Source of the DNA: Pseudonocardia asaccharolytica DSM 44247 = NBRC 16224
GTDB lineage: Bacteria; Actinomycetota; Actinomycetes; Mycobacteriales; Pseudonocardiaceae
NCBI RefSeq assembly: GCF_000423625.1
Contig: NZ_AUII01000014.1
Coordinates: 1 to 64,000 of the forward strand
Length of the DNA: 64,000 bases
Direction of reading: 5' to 3'
Both the position numbers and the translations under genes were made by a program. The first letter of the stretch is position 1. Each line of letters begins with the position of its first letter. The notes under the pieces were generated by a model, which worked only from the letters and a program-made list of their open reading frames with translations, was not told where the DNA came from and did no database searches. Below are positions 49,742-60,700 of this stretch, in pieces.

Positions 49742-50610
49742 ATCCGCAGTGTCGCGCTGCGGTCGGGCTGTGCGGAACCCTCCTCGTCGGCCGGAGACGC
49801 GGTCGCTGCGACGCCATCACGAGACGGACGGCGTCCGCTCCGTCTCCCTACCCGGACCTGCCAGTAGTTGAGCAGCGAGACGATGAACACGCCACCGATG
49901 ATGTTTCCGGCAGTGGCCGCGCCGAGCCATGCGGCGTAGGTCCCCACCGAGACCTCCCCGGTCAGGGCGGCCACCAGGATGTAGCCGCTGGAAGCGATGC
50001 AGTGCGCCAGGTGCAGCAGGCCCACCACGAAGGTCACCAGCCAGACCACGACGATCTGCCCGATGGTGTTGCTGCGCGCGCTGCTGACCATCCAGGCCAT
50101 CAGGGCGACCAGCCAGCCACCGAGGATCCCGCTGGTGAACACGTCGGTCAGGGGTTCGGCTGTGGCGGTGGTACCCAACTGAACCAACTCGGTGACCGCG
50201 GCTGGTTGCAGCGCCCCGGTCTTGACGGCCAGCGCGGCGAAGGCCAACGCGCCCAGCACGTTGGCGGCGAACACCACGACCCAGAATCGCAGCGTGGTCA
50301 GCAGGTGGCGCCGTTCGTCGAGGACGACCACGACCGGGAACAGCGTGTTCTCGGTGAACAGTTGGGCCCGGCTGACGACGACCACGATGAACCCGAGCGG
50401 GTAGAACAACTGTGCGACGAACTCTGCTCCCTCGCCCGGCAGCATGGCCTTTGTGCCCGCCACGCCCAAGCCGGTGAGCCCCATGAACAGGCCGCCGGCA
50501 AGACCCGAGAAGGCCAGCGCCCCGGCCGGTCGGTTGAGCTCGCTGCGCCCGTTCGCCAAGGTCTGGTCAAAGATCTCGTGGGCACTCAAACGCTGCGGTT
50601 CCTGTGTCAT
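49738..50610 (-). CDS. Formate/nitrite transporter (FNT) family protein
   Basis: 290-residue inner-membrane channel with six helices. Family blocks: GGLFMGLTGLG, the FTENTLFPVVVVLDERRH loop after the second helix, and the pore His in LLHLAHCIASSGYIL. FNT proteins form pentamers that pass formate, nitrite or other small anions. The C-terminal tail after LLNYWQVRVGRRSG is soluble and charged. The ATG at 50610 has AGGGGAG just upstream. The stop overlaps the hydrolase start by 4 bp, so that hydrolase was once its operon partner. Confidence 0.88.
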   Translation of the reverse strand: MTQEPQRLSAHEIFDQTLANGRSELNRPAGALAFSGLAGGLFMGLTGLGVAGTKAMLPGEGAEFVAQLFYPLGFIVVVVSRAQLFTENTLFPVVVVLDERRHLLTTLRFWVVVFAANVLGALAFAALAVKTGALQPAAVTELVQLGTTATAEPLTDVFTSGILGGWLVALMAWMVSSARSNTIGQIVVVWLVTFVVGLLHLAHCIASSGYILVAALTGEVSVGTYAAWLGAATAGNIIGGVFIVSLLNYWQVRVGRRSGRRPSRDGVAATASPADEEGSAQPDRSATLRM

Positions 50611-50818
50611 CCACTCCCCTGCAGATGATCTGGGCTGCGTAGCCCCGGCGGAGGTCCCGTGCTGATACCCGTGCGGTCGTCCCCATACTCGCGTTCCCGC
50701 GAATCGCGTCCCTCGCCACATTTGCCGGGCGATCAGGTGCAGGCCGCGGCCCACACCCGGTCCAGTCACCGCTGTCGACGCGCCGTGCAGCAGCCTCGGC
50801 GGAAACCGCAGATCCCGA

Positions 50819-51379
50819 TCAGCGGAGCTCGGGCGACGGCCTCAGGGTCCGGCGCGGTGCCTGCCCAGGCCGCAGATCAACGCCGATCAGACTCAGCAGC
50901 ACCACGAACCCAGCACCGCCGACGAGGGCGATATCAGCAACGTTGCCGACGAACAAGCCGTAGTAGTCGATGAAGTCCACGATGTGACCGCGCCCGAAAC
51001 CGGGCTCGCGCAGCAGCCGGTCACCGAGATGACTCACGGCACCGCCGAGCAGCACCCCGACACCGATCGCCCAGCTCCGGGTGAGCACACGCGCCGCGAG
51101 CACGACAAGCCCGACCACCGCGAGCCCCGCGACGACAGTCAGCACCCAGGTGAACTCGGCAGCGAGACCGAAGGCCGCCCCCGGGTTGTAGAACAGCCGC
51201 CACTGGATGAACTCGCCCAACACCGGGGTCGCCTCACCGCGCAGGAGCGACGTCTCAGCCCACCACTTGGTGAACTGGTCGACCGCAACGACACCAGCAG
51301 CCAGCAGGAAGACCCACGGCAGCAACCGACGCGCCGAGTGCGTCGGCACAGCGGCGTCAGACCCGGTCTTGGACGTCAT
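50819..51379 (-). CDS. lspA: Lipoprotein signal peptidase (signal peptidase II)
   Basis: 186-residue polytopic aspartyl protease that cleaves lipoprotein signal peptides. Four hydrophobic helices; NPGAAFGL, then the catalytic Asp120 in [11 protein letters not shown] and Asp149 in VGNVADIAL. The usual GNLIDR context is altered to SHLGDR, so this may be a divergent accessory copy. The ATG at 51379 follows GAGGAGG by about 9 bases. Longer in-frame starts lie in the ilvD remnant and are rejected. Confidence 0.88.
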   Translation of the reverse strand: MTSKTGSDAAVPTHSARRLLPWVFLLAAGVVAVDQFTKWWAETSLLRGEATPVLGEFIQWRLFYNPGAAFGLAAEFTWVLTVVAGLAVVGLVVLAARVLTRSWAIGVGVLLGGAVSHLGDRLLREPGFGRGHIVDFIDYYGLFVGNVADIALVGGAGFVVLLSLIGVDLRPGQAPRRTLRPSPELR

Positions 51380-51539
51380 GAGCCGATCCTCCTCGAACTC
51401 GGCGACGAGACCCAAACGACGGACCATCGGCGATCGGCTCCTGCGCCCCGAGCACATCCGCGTTCTCCCTCGTTCGGGCTGCGGGACAATTCCGCCACCG
51501 AGCCACACATAGCGGCGCGGACGCTCACCGTGGAACGCA

Positions 51540-51735
51540 GGCGACACTTTTCGCTGCCGGTTGACGGGCCGGAGGACACAGGCTGCCCGGCGTTGGTCCA
51601 GCTCGGCCGGGCCGACGTGCAGGCCAATGTCCGGCCCGGGATGTCGATGAGGATCTCGTCGCCGTCGGCGACCAGCGCGATCACGCCGCCGGACGCGGCT
51701 TCCGGGGACACGTGTCCAATCGAGAGCGGCAACGA
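51540..51735 (-). pseudogene. Dihydroxy-acid dehydratase (IlvD), C-terminal remnant
   Basis: [20 protein letters not shown] then [12 protein letters not shown] matches the C-terminal domain of IlvD, where GHVxPEA is conserved. After a frame change near 51640 the frame reads [16 protein letters not shown], the expected IlvD tail. Only about 65 residues remain, between lspA and the EamA gene. Confidence 0.72.
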
Positions 51736-51739
51736 GCGG

Positions 51740-52660
51740 CTACTGGTCGGCGGAGGCGGTCCCCTGCTGGCCGGCTGATCGTCGTACCAGCGCCACGCCG
51801 ACGAGGATGAGTGCGGCTCCGAGGGGCAGCGTCCAGTGCGCGGTCTCGTCGAGGATGAGGATGCCCAGCGCGAGCGCGACCGCTGGCACGAGGTAGGTGA
51901 CGACGCTGGCGGCGGTCGGGCCCTCGGTCGCGATGAGCGTGAAGTTGATGATCAGAGCCACGCCGGTCCCGATGACTCCGAGGACGACGACAGCGACCAG
52001 GGCGAGCGGGGCGGGCTGCGCGGAGATCCCGCCACCGACCGGCAGAACCAGGGCGAGGAGCACGGTCGCCATGCAGAGCTGCGCTGCCGTGAGCGTCAGC
52101 GGGGACAGCCCCCGGTTGGTCAGGTAGCGCGACTGGTAGACATAGGCGACGCCGTAGCTCAGCGCCGCTGTGACGCAGGCGAGCACCCCCCCGAGCTCGG
52201 CTCCGCGTGTGGCGTTCCACGGCTCGAACAGCACCAGCACGCCGAGGAACCCGAGCGCGACGCCGAGTCCGCGCCGCGGCGTCAGCCGGGTGTCGGCCCG
52301 GGCCGTCGCGGCGATGAGCACCGTCCACAGCGGGGTCGTCGCATTGATGACGCCGGCCAGGCTCGACGGGACGGACTGCTCGGCAACCGCGAACAGCGAG
52401 TACGGGATGGCGTTGGCGATCAGCGCCGACGCCGTGAGGTGCGCCCACATCGTCGGCCCGCGCGGGCGGGGCAGCCGGCGGGCCAGCACGATCGGCACCA
52501 ACACCAGCGCGCCGAGGGCCAGCCGGATGAACGTCAGCTGCACGGGCGTGAACCCGTCGAGCGACAGCGCGATCCAGAAGAACCCCGACCCCCAGAGCAG
52601 CGCGAGCGCGCCGATCAGCACGGTGGCACGCACTCTTACGCCACTCGTCACGGCGACCAC
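51740..52660 (-). CDS. EamA/DMT-family transporter
   Basis: 306-residue membrane protein with ten predicted helices in two EamA repeats: [20 protein letters not shown] at the start of the first, and [20 protein letters not shown] opening the second. The drug/metabolite transporter family exports amino acids, sugars or metabolites; the substrate is not deducible. The GTG at 52660 is preferred, with another GTG at 52651; neither has a strong ribosome site. It ends [17 protein letters not shown]. Confidence 0.85.
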   Translation of the reverse strand: MVAVTSGVRVRATVLIGALALLWGSGFFWIALSLDGFTPVQLTFIRLALGALVLVPIVLARRLPRPRGPTMWAHLTASALIANAIPYSLFAVAEQSVPSSLAGVINATTPLWTVLIAATARADTRLTPRRGLGVALGFLGVLVLFEPWNATRGAELGGVLACVTAALSYGVAYVYQSRYLTNRGLSPLTLTAAQLCMATVLLALVLPVGGGISAQPAPLALVAVVVLGVIGTGVALIINFTLIATEGPTAASVVTYLVPAVALALGILILDETAHWTLPLGAALILVGVALVRRSAGQQGTASADQ

Positions 52661-52848
52661 GCTGCCATTGCTCAAGCGAGCAGATCCGGACGGCCCGCCG
52701 CGGGCCCGCTGATGAGGGCACAGCCAGCGCGAACGGGCACGGACGGCGGCACGGGTGCCTAGCAGCAGGGGAGTGCCGACCGGGCGGCCTCGCTGAGCTG
52801 ACCGGCTCCGGACCCGATCACCTCGGGCGAACGGAGCGCGGCCGACGG

Positions 52849-53787
52849 TCACCCGTGCCCGGTCTTCGTTCGAGCACGGCGGCGCGACAACCGCCGACGC
52901 TCGAGCTCTCGCTGCCACTCGTCGTACGTCGCACGACTGATGCCGCGGCTGGCCAGGTGGTGTTCCACCCCGGTCGCGTCCCACCACCGGTCGTGCGTCG
53001 GCGTCGTCGAGAGGCCGGGCGTGGTCCGGGCCACCCCACCGACCGGTCGCCAGGACCAGAGGTCCTGCACTCCTCTCGAGTGCCAGAAGCCGAGGCCGAG
53101 GACAACGCCGAAGATCAGATGTCCGACGAGCGAGAGTGTCACCGTCGTCGCGGTGAGGGGGAACATCAACTCCTGCCCGCGCGGCGCCAGCGCAACGGTT
53201 GCGATCAGGCCGGCCCAGACGGGGGCCACGGCGAACCCGACTCCAGCGAGCACGGCGACCCGCCGCCGGCGCCGGCCCAGTCCGGCGGCCACGGCGAGGA
53301 TGAAGAAGGCGATGCCGATTCCGCCGCTGTCCCCGATGTAGCGCCACAGGTAGCCGACCATCGCACCGTCCCAGGCGCCGGGTCGTCCGCCCGTGACCCA
53401 CGAGCCCATCGTCGGGATGAAGTCCCCCCACAGGCCGAGCAGGTACACCGTGTCGAGCCGGAACACGTCGTACACCACGCAGGCGGCCATCCCCCAGAGA
53501 AAACCGGACACGGCGATCCGGTCGCTCGAGTGGGGGGCGAACAGGGAGAGCAGGGCGATGACGATGACGAGCGGGACGATGATCAATGCCGCTGCCGCAC
53601 GCATCGGGAGGAAGCCGAAGACCTGGGCGGAGATCGCCAGGAGCGGCACTCCTGCCAGGACCAGGTGCAGGAGCATGCGCGTGCCGGCGTGGACACGCGA
53701 CTCGTCCCGGGTTCCGGCTCTCGGCTGCTGTGCCTGCAGCGCCGCTTCCCCGAACGTGCGCTGCTGACCGACGGAGTAGGTGGACAT
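52849..53787 (-). CDS. Integral membrane protein, unknown function
   Basis: 312-residue protein with about seven hydrophobic segments between residues 40 and 245 (for example LLHLVLAGVPLLAISAQVFG and AAALIIVPLVIVIALLSLFA). A conserved-looking periplasmic stretch GDFIPTMGSWVTGGRPGAWD contains likely polar functional residues. The C-terminal 60 residues are soluble and basic, with WWDATGVEHHLASRGISRAT and a final Arg-rich helix. I do not recognise the family. The ATG at 53787 is preferred over one at 53865 because the extra residues look non-coding. Confidence 0.65.
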   Translation of the reverse strand: MSTYSVGQQRTFGEAALQAQQPRAGTRDESRVHAGTRMLLHLVLAGVPLLAISAQVFGFLPMRAAAALIIVPLVIVIALLSLFAPHSSDRIAVSGFLWGMAACVVYDVFRLDTVYLLGLWGDFIPTMGSWVTGGRPGAWDGAMVGYLWRYIGDSGGIGIAFFILAVAAGLGRRRRRVAVLAGVGFAVAPVWAGLIATVALAPRGQELMFPLTATTVTLSLVGHLIFGVVLGLGFWHSRGVQDLWSWRPVGGVARTTPGLSTTPTHDRWWDATGVEHHLASRGISRATYDEWQRELERRRLSRRRARTKTGHG

Positions 53788-54309
53788 CGGTGGCGAGGTT
53801 AGGTACGTCACCGAAATGATTTCGCGAATCTGAGCAACCCGACGGGTTCGGCCGGTTACCAGCACTCCGGCAGCGGCGAACGGTCTCCGGAATGCTCTGT
53901 ACGGAGCAGCCGTTGCGCCGATAGCAGTCGCCAGCCATTAAGGAACATCGCGCCCCTGTCGCGGGGTATCAGTACGACGGCTCACGCCACGCGACGAGCA
54001 CCCGGCGCAGCGCGGCGAGCCGGTCGGGCCGCAGCCACCCCTCGGCCACCGGAGCGTCCAGCGCGCACTCGGGGCCGGTCGGCGACCCAGAGGGTGCCCG
54101 CACCCACGCGGGCAGCCCTCAACGGCGTCCCTCAGGTCGCGCTCTGGTGGAGCGTGTAGGTGGAGTCGATCACCTGTCGCAGTGTTCGACGATCGATCGC
54201 TGGCAGCGTGATGGCCATCGCCCGCAACACAGGTTGAAATGCTGGAGTTTCGGGTGGTCCGTCGTGCGGACGTCGGCGGTCGGGTGTGTGCATGCTCACG
54301 GCATGAGGT
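53788..54309. other. Gene-poor stretch with an unassigned C-terminal fragment
   Basis: 522 bp. On the minus strand around 53973-54070 an open frame reads ALDAPVAEGWLRPDRLAALR then RVLVAWREPSY and stops; it looks like a genuine C-terminal tail but I cannot name it. The rest shows no intact gene. With the integrase remnant next to it, the stretch looks like island debris. Confidence 0.35.
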
Positions 54310-54712
54310 ATCCGGATTCCGGACGGCCCGCCCGAACGCCCCGCTGAGAATCGCGTGCACCACCCGAATACTGGCTGCGGACAGCGGCCGGCATTCGTGC
54401 GGCCGGCAGGCCCGCACGCACCATCGGCACGGTGCCGTCGGATCGCCCGACACCTCCCGTGCGCACCGGCGCCGCGCGCTGTGCTCGTCGCAGACGGGCG
54501 CGCCCTCGGTGCGGTGCTGCACGAACTTCTCCCGTGGCAGTGCTCGCGACACCGCCGCAGCTGCGCGTAGAGCCCCTCGATCGTCTCCACCTTGATCCGG
54601 CCGACCTGCAGCCGCCCGATCGTCGGCCGGATATGCTTCTCGGTCTTCCCGACGTAGCCGATCCGCGTGGTCCGCTCGATGTCCAGCACCGCCAGCCAGA
54701 CGTCCCACGGGG
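54310..54712 (-). pseudogene. Tyrosine recombinase/integrase, N-terminal remnant
   Basis: On the minus strand, VWLAVLDIERTTRIGYVGKT followed by EKHIRPTIGRLQVGRIKVET and IEGLYAQLRRCREHC is the SAM-like core-binding domain of actinobacterial phage-type integrases. After a frame change near 54555 it continues as HRTEGAPVCDEHSARR and RPLSAASIRVVHAILSGAFG, the linker to the catalytic domain. The catalytic Arg-His-Arg-Tyr domain is missing. It marks an old integration event just upstream of the Wadjet operon. Confidence 0.75.
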
Positions 54713-55006
54713 AACGCTGAACTCATGCCACACTCATGCCACGCTGCGGGCCGAGATCTCGGCAACGTCGTCGGTCCCATAGTGCACACGGAGACCCGTG
54801 GGTGAGACCAGCGTGGAGCTGCTCGATCGCCTGGGTCCACGCGCTGATCTTTGCCGGGTGGGGCGTTGGCTCAGCCGAGGATGACCTGTCGTCGGGCTGA
54901 GCGCCGGGGTGGCTCGCGGAGCAGCGCTCCCGCTGTTGCTGCACCCAGGTTCGTCGGGGTCGTCCTCTAGCCTGAGGCGGTCCAGTCAGGGCAACCTGGG
55001 AGAACC
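54713..55006. other. Upstream region of the Wadjet operon
   Basis: 294 bp between the integrase remnant and jetA, which must carry the jet promoter. GGGAG at 54992-54996 is the ribosome site of jetA. No tRNA or attachment-site-like repeat was recognised. Confidence 0.35.
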
Positions 55007-56539
55007 GTGCACAGTCCGTTCACCTACCTCACCGTGGAGAAGGCCGATCTCTACAGGCGGGTGATGCTGGTGTTCGTGGCGGCCAAGCGGCGGTTCACCG
55101 TCCACCTGCGGCCGGAGGACGTGTGGGCAGAAGCCGGTGGGGAGCTCGCGGAGGTCACCGCCGCGCTCGTCGCGCTGCAGGGCTGGGGGAATCTGCGGGC
55201 TGACCCCGACACCAGCCGGGTCACCAGCGTCGAGGAGTTCCATCGGGCGCGGTTCCTCTACCAACTCACCACCGAGGGCGAGGCCGCGGAAGAGGCCCTC
55301 GGCGTCTACGACGAGGCACTCGGCAGGCGCGGCGCTCTGCAAGCCGTCGCACTCGCCGACATCGCGACCCACCTGCGGGCGCTGCTTGAGTTGGCGTCAG
55401 TCGCCGAGGCGGACGCGGCCAAGGTCCACCTCCTGCTCCGCGCCCTCGTGGACCGCTTCACCGATCTCGCGGCGAACGCGCAGGCGTTCATGGGCTCGCT
55501 CCAGCGGTCGATCGACATGCAGGACACGGACGCGGAGGCCTTCCGCGCCTACAAGGACCGGCTGATCGCCTACCTGCAGCGATTCATCACCGACCTCGTG
55601 GCCACCGGTGGGGAGATCGCCGGGCTGGTCGCTCACCTGGACGAGGGCGAGGTCGACCGGTTGCTGGATCTGGCGGCCCGCCGCGAGGCGGCCGACACCG
55701 CGCCGGGCGCATCGGCCGAGGACGATCCCCGGGAGGCCGAGTTCGTGCGGCTCGCGGCTCTCTGGCGGGAACGGTGGGCGGGGTTCCGGGGGTGGTTCGT
55801 GTCCGCGCCCAGCCACCCCAGCCAGGCCAAACTCTTGCGGTCGCAGGCCCGGGCGGCGGTCCCCCAGCTCCTGCACGTGGTCTCGGCGCTCAACGAGCGG
55901 CGGGCGGGGCGGTCGGACCGCTCGGCGGACTTCCGCACCCTCGCGGTCTGGTTCGCCGAGGCACCGGACGACACCGTGCGGCACCGCCTGTGGCGCGGGG
56001 CGTTCGGTCTGCACTCCTCGCGCCACCTCACGGTGGATGCCGAGACGTTGGACGCCCGCGAGGTGGAGCCCGTAGCCCCCACGACGTCCTGGTCGGCGGC
56101 GCCGTCGGTGCACATCAGCCCGCGGCTGCGACGGACCGGCAGCTACGAGCGGCGTGGACGTCCCACTCGGGTGGAGGACCGCTCCGCGGCACGCCGCCAC
56201 CTCGCCGAGCTGGCGGAACGGGAGGCCGCGGAGGTGGTCGCCGCCCGTGCCGCGCTGGCGACCGAGGGCACGGTCCGGCTCTCGGACGTCGGCCACCTGG
56301 ACACCGCACCCTTCCGGCTGTTCCTGGGCCTGCTGGGAGACGCGCTCTCGGCCCTGGGACCGGGCCGGCGAGAGGTGTCGACCACCACCACGGACGGCTC
56401 GATGGCGGTCACCCTGACCGTGCTCGACCAGGCCTCGGAGGTGCGGCTGGACACGCCGCACGGCGTCTTCCGCGGGCCGGACCACCTGCTGCGGATCACC
56501 GACCTCACCGCGCCCGAGCAGGTGGAGCGCACCGCGTGA
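55007..56539 (+). CDS. jetA: Wadjet type II subunit JetA (DUF2397/TIGR02677)
   Basis: 510-residue kleisin-like subunit of the Wadjet plasmid-defence complex. N terminus SPFTYLTVEKADLYRRVMLV matches TIGR02677, with the winged-helix region that follows (FTVHLRPEDVWAEAGGELAE). A central helical region includes MGSLQRSIDMQDTDAEAFRA, and the C-terminal winged helix ends in DLTAPEQVERTA. In Wadjet, JetA and JetB link the JetC ATPase heads like MukF/MukE. GTG start at 55007 with GGGAG 10 bases upstream. The stop overlaps the jetB start by 4 bp (GTGA). Confidence 0.92.
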   Translation: MHSPFTYLTVEKADLYRRVMLVFVAAKRRFTVHLRPEDVWAEAGGELAEVTAALVALQGWGNLRADPDTSRVTSVEEFHRARFLYQLTTEGEAAEEALGVYDEALGRRGALQAVALADIATHLRALLELASVAEADAAKVHLLLRALVDRFTDLAANAQAFMGSLQRSIDMQDTDAEAFRAYKDRLIAYLQRFITDLVATGGEIAGLVAHLDEGEVDRLLDLAARREAADTAPGASAEDDPREAEFVRLAALWRERWAGFRGWFVSAPSHPSQAKLLRSQARAAVPQLLHVVSALNERRAGRSDRSADFRTLAVWFAEAPDDTVRHRLWRGAFGLHSSRHLTVDAETLDAREVEPVAPTTSWSAAPSVHISPRLRRTGSYERRGRPTRVEDRSAARRHLAELAEREAAEVVAARAALATEGTVRLSDVGHLDTAPFRLFLGLLGDALSALGPGRREVSTTTTDGSMAVTLTVLDQASEVRLDTPHGVFRGPDHLLRITDLTAPEQVERTA

Positions 56540-57714
56540 GCGCCGAACTCGACGCCGTCGACAGCGCACGACGATCCGATCTGCACCGTGCAGCGCGTGC
56601 CCTGCTCCGCAGGCCGGTGCTGCAGGCGGGCGGGCCGACGGCGGAGCAGTACGTGCTCGTCCGACGCCGGGCCGAGGAGCTGCGGGACTGGTTCGGCCGG
56701 AACACCGGCTGGCGCCTCCACGTCGACGGCGAGGTGGCGCGGCTGGTCAAGACCACGACCGAGCCGGATGCCACGCACCCCGCACGGGACCGTCGTACGA
56801 AGGCGCCCTTCACCCGGCGCCGCTACGTCCTGTTCTGCCTGGCGCTGGCGGCGCTGGAGCGCGCGGACGCGCAGATCACCCTCGGCAGGCTGGCCGAGCA
56901 GGTCGTGCTCGGTGCCTCGGCCCCGGAGCTCGCCGCAGCGGAGATCGTCTTCACCATGGAGCGGCGGGACGAGCGCGGCGATCTCGTCGCCGTCGTCCGA
57001 CTCCTGCTGGAGCTCGGGATCCTGGCTCGGGTGGCCGGGGACGAGGAGGCGTTCGTCCGGGCGGACGGGGATGTTCTCTACGACGTGGACCGACGGGTGC
57101 TGGCCACCCTGATCGTCACGCCGCGGGGCCCGTCGACCGTCACCGCGACGGACCCCGACACCCGCCTCGCGATGATCACGGAGGAGCTCCTGCCGACCAC
57201 GGACGACCTGCGCAACCAACAGATCCGCCGCAGCCTCACCCGTCGGCTGCTGGACGATCCCGTCGTGTACCTCGCCGAGCTCGACGAGGCCGAGCTCGCC
57301 TACCTCACCAGCCAGCGCCACCACGTGACCAGCCGGATCACCGAGCTGACCGGCCTCGTCCCCGAGGTCCGCGCGGAGGGCATCGCGATGGTCGACCCGG
57401 CGGACGACCTCACCGACGTCCGGATGCCGGACACGGGCACCGAGGGGCACGCCACGCTGCTGCTCGCCGAACACCTCATCGCTGCGGACGGTCCCGTCGG
57501 AGTGTCGGCCCTGCGGGCTCACCTGCGAGTCCAGGCGAAGGCCCACGCCGCCTACTGGCGGCGGGCGGCGCAGGAGCCCGGCGCCGAGAACGAGCTGACC
57601 GACCAGGCCCTCCAGCGGCTGGAGGCCCTCAAGCTCGTGCGCCGGGCGGGGGACGAGGTACACGCGCTGCCCGCCCTGAGCCGCTACGCCGTCGGAGAAC
57701 CGGAGGTCATGTGA
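56536..57714 (+). CDS. jetB: Wadjet type II subunit JetB (DUF2398/TIGR02678)
   Basis: 392-residue winged-helix (MukE/KITE-like) subunit of the Wadjet condensin. Family features: RRAEELRDWFGRNTGWRLHV, then TRRRYVLFCLALAALERADA QITLG, and LTRRLLDDPVVYLAELDEAE LAYL. It binds the JetA kleisin and DNA. GTG start at 56536 in a GTGA overlap with jetA; its stop overlaps the jetC GTG in the same way. Length is usual for TIGR02678. Confidence 0.92.
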   Translation: MSAELDAVDSARRSDLHRAARALLRRPVLQAGGPTAEQYVLVRRRAEELRDWFGRNTGWRLHVDGEVARLVKTTTEPDATHPARDRRTKAPFTRRRYVLFCLALAALERADAQITLGRLAEQVVLGASAPELAAAEIVFTMERRDERGDLVAVVRLLLELGILARVAGDEEAFVRADGDVLYDVDRRVLATLIVTPRGPSTVTATDPDTRLAMITEELLPTTDDLRNQQIRRSLTRRLLDDPVVYLAELDEAELAYLTSQRHHVTSRITELTGLVPEVRAEGIAMVDPADDLTDVRMPDTGTEGHATLLLAEHLIAADGPVGVSALRAHLRVQAKAHAAYWRRAAQEPGAENELTDQALQRLEALKLVRRAGDEVHALPALSRYAVGEPEVM

Positions 57715-60700
57715 CGACGCTCCCGGAACCCGCCCTCGAGCGCTGGCAGCCGCTGCGCGCGGGGCTCGTCGACCTCTTCTACTACGACGTCGAGGAGTTC
57801 CGATTCCACGACGGCAGGCTCCTGCTGCGGGGCAACAACGGTGCGGGCAAGTCGAAGGTGCTGGCGCTCCTGCTGCCGTTCCTGCTGGACGGGGACCTGT
57901 CCGCGCACCGCGTCGAGCCGGATGCCGACCCGAAGAAGCGGATGGAGTGGAACCTGCTGCTCGGCGGCGACCATCCGCACTCCGAGCGGTTCGGTTACAC
58001 CTGGCTGGAGTTCGGCCGGCGCCGCGAGGACGGCGACACCGAGTTCTGCACGATCGGCTGCGGGCTCAAGGCCGTCGCGGGCCGCGGCATCGCTAAGCAC
58101 TGGTTCTTCGTCACCGACCAGCGTGTCGGAACCGAGCTGTCACTGCTCGACGCCACCCGCACGGCGTTGAGCCGGGAGCGCCTCGCCGACGCGCTGGCCG
58201 GACGGGGGGCCGTCCATGACCAGCAGCGCGACTACCGTCGTGCGGTCGACGAGGCACTGTTCCGCCTGGGCGAGCAGCGGTACGGCGCGCTGGTGGACCT
58301 GCTCGTCCAGCTGCGCCAGCCCCAGCTGTCGAAGCGGCCCAACGAGAAGGCGCTGTCCGCCGCCCTCACCGAGGCCCTGCCGCCGTTGGACCAGGCGGTG
58401 ATCAGGGACGTCGCGGATGCGTTCCGCACCCTGGAGGCGGATCGGAACGACCTCGCCGCGATGGTGGAAGCGCACGGTTCGGCGCAGGCCTTCCTCGGGC
58501 ACTACCGCCGCTACGCCGCCGTCGCCGCGCGGCGGCGGGCCGAGCTGCCGCGGCGCGGTGAGCAGCGGTATCGACAGGCGCGCGAAGCGGTCACCACGGC
58601 GGAGACCGCCTACGCGGACGCCGACTACGCCGTCGCCGAGACTCTCGAACGCCGCGACGAGCTGGCGGCCCAGCTCGAGGAGCTGCAGGCACAGGACCGG
58701 GAACTGCGCACGAGCCCCGCCATGGACGCGGCGGCCGATCTGGAGAGACTCCGGACGGCCGCGCGCGAGGCGCGGGAGTCCGCGACGGATGCCGCGAACC
58801 GACGGAACGAGGACGCTGCCGCGGTCGCGGACCGGGAGCGGCGGCTGACCGCGGCGAGCACGCACCTCCACACCCAGCAGGACCAGGTCACGGCCTTCCG
58901 CAGCCAGGCGGCGGAGGCCGCAGCGGCGGCCCTCCTGGCCGAGGAGCACCTGCGCGAGATCGACGCAGTCCTCACCGATACACCGCACAATCCGCCGCGC
59001 ACCGCGGCCGCTGCACTCGTCGATCGTCGAAAGCGCGCGCTCCGCCACGTCGTCGAGCTCCTGGACATCGCGGATCAGGCCGCAGCGGCAGCCGGCAAGG
59101 CTCGTGCCGAGCGAGACCGCCTCGACAGCGTCCTGGCGCGGCTCGCCGACCAGCGGGCGGAAACCGAGGCGGCGATCACCGCCGCGGCCGAGGTCTTCCT
59201 CACCGAGTTGCGGTCCCGGCTCGCGGCGGCCGTCGAGCTCGTCGTGGCGGACGTCGCCGCGGTGCTGGAGGCCACCACCCTGTGGGCCGAGACCCTCGCC
59301 GGACCGAATCCGGCCCGGGTCGCGATCGACGCAGCGGGCCGTGCGGCCGCGGACCGGCACGCGCGCGTGGCCACGGAGCTGGACCGCCGTGCGGCCGACG
59401 CCGAGGCCCGGACCGCGGAACTCCAGGGGGAGATCGCCCGGCTCGAGGCCGGTGAGGACGGCGAGCCACCCGCACCGCACACCCGGGATCCCGGGGTCAG
59501 GGACGGTCGGCCCGGAGCGCCGTTCTGGCGGCTGATCGACTTCTCCGACGACTTCGCCGACGATCGGCGGGCCGGATTGGAGGCGGCCCTGGAGGCCTCG
59601 GGAGTGCTCGATGCCTGGGTGGACCCGGACGGCGTGCTCCGCGACCAGGTGGGGGACGTCGTGCTCGCCCCGGCAGCCGGCGCCGCCACGACGTCCCTCG
59701 CCACCGTCCTTCGGCCGGCGGCCGACCCGGGAGACGACGCGGCGGCCGCCGTCCCGGTCGCCGTCGTGGAGCGGGTGCTCGGCGCGATCGGGTTCGGCGC
59801 GGGCGACGAGGTGTGGGTGGACGACCGGGGTCGGTTCCGGCTGGGGCCCCTCACCGGTTCCTGGCACAAGCTCTCAGCGGAGTACATCGGTCGCGGCGCC
59901 CGGGACGCCGCCCGGCGGGCGCGGCTCGTCGTCCTGCGGGAGGAGGTCGCCCGCGTCGAGGACGAACAACGGGTGATCACGGACCAACGGACCGAGCTGG
60001 CTGGGCGGCGCTCCACACTGGATAGTGAGCTCGCCGCTCAGCCGGACGACGCGGAGCTCCAGCGGGCCCACGCGACGCTCGGCGCCCTCGCCGCCCAACA
60101 CCGGGAGACGATGCAGGACCGGGTCGAGGCGGAGCGTCGCCTCGGCGCGGTGACCGAGGCCGCCGCACAGGCCGCAGCGGAGGTCACCGAGGGCGCCCAG
60201 GACGTCGACTTGCCTCCGGACCGCACCGCCCTCGACGACGTCCAGGCCGGCGTCCATCGCTACGAACTCGCCCTGACGGCGTTGTGGCCGGCCGCCGAGG
60301 CGCTCGGGCACGCGACGGACCAGGAGCAGCGGTCTGCAGCCGACCTGCAGACGGCCTCCGAGACCCATCTGCTCGCCGTCGACCGGGCCGAGGAGGCGGA
60401 GCGCCGCGCTCGCGCGAGCGCCGCCGCGCACGCCGCGCGCGAGGAAACGGTCGGTGCCTCGGTGCGGGAGCTGCAGGAGCGGCTGGCCTCGATCGACCGG
60501 CAGACCAGGACGGTCACCGACCAGCACCGGGCGAGCTCCGACGCCCACACGCAGGCCTTCGGGCGGCGATCTCGTGCGGAGGGCGAGCGGGAGACCGCGG
60601 GGCAGGAGCTGGAGAAGGCGGCGGCGGAGCGGGCCGCCGCGACGGAGCAGCTGCGCCGGTTCGCCGCGACCGGCCTCCTCGCCGTCGCGCTCCCCGAGCT

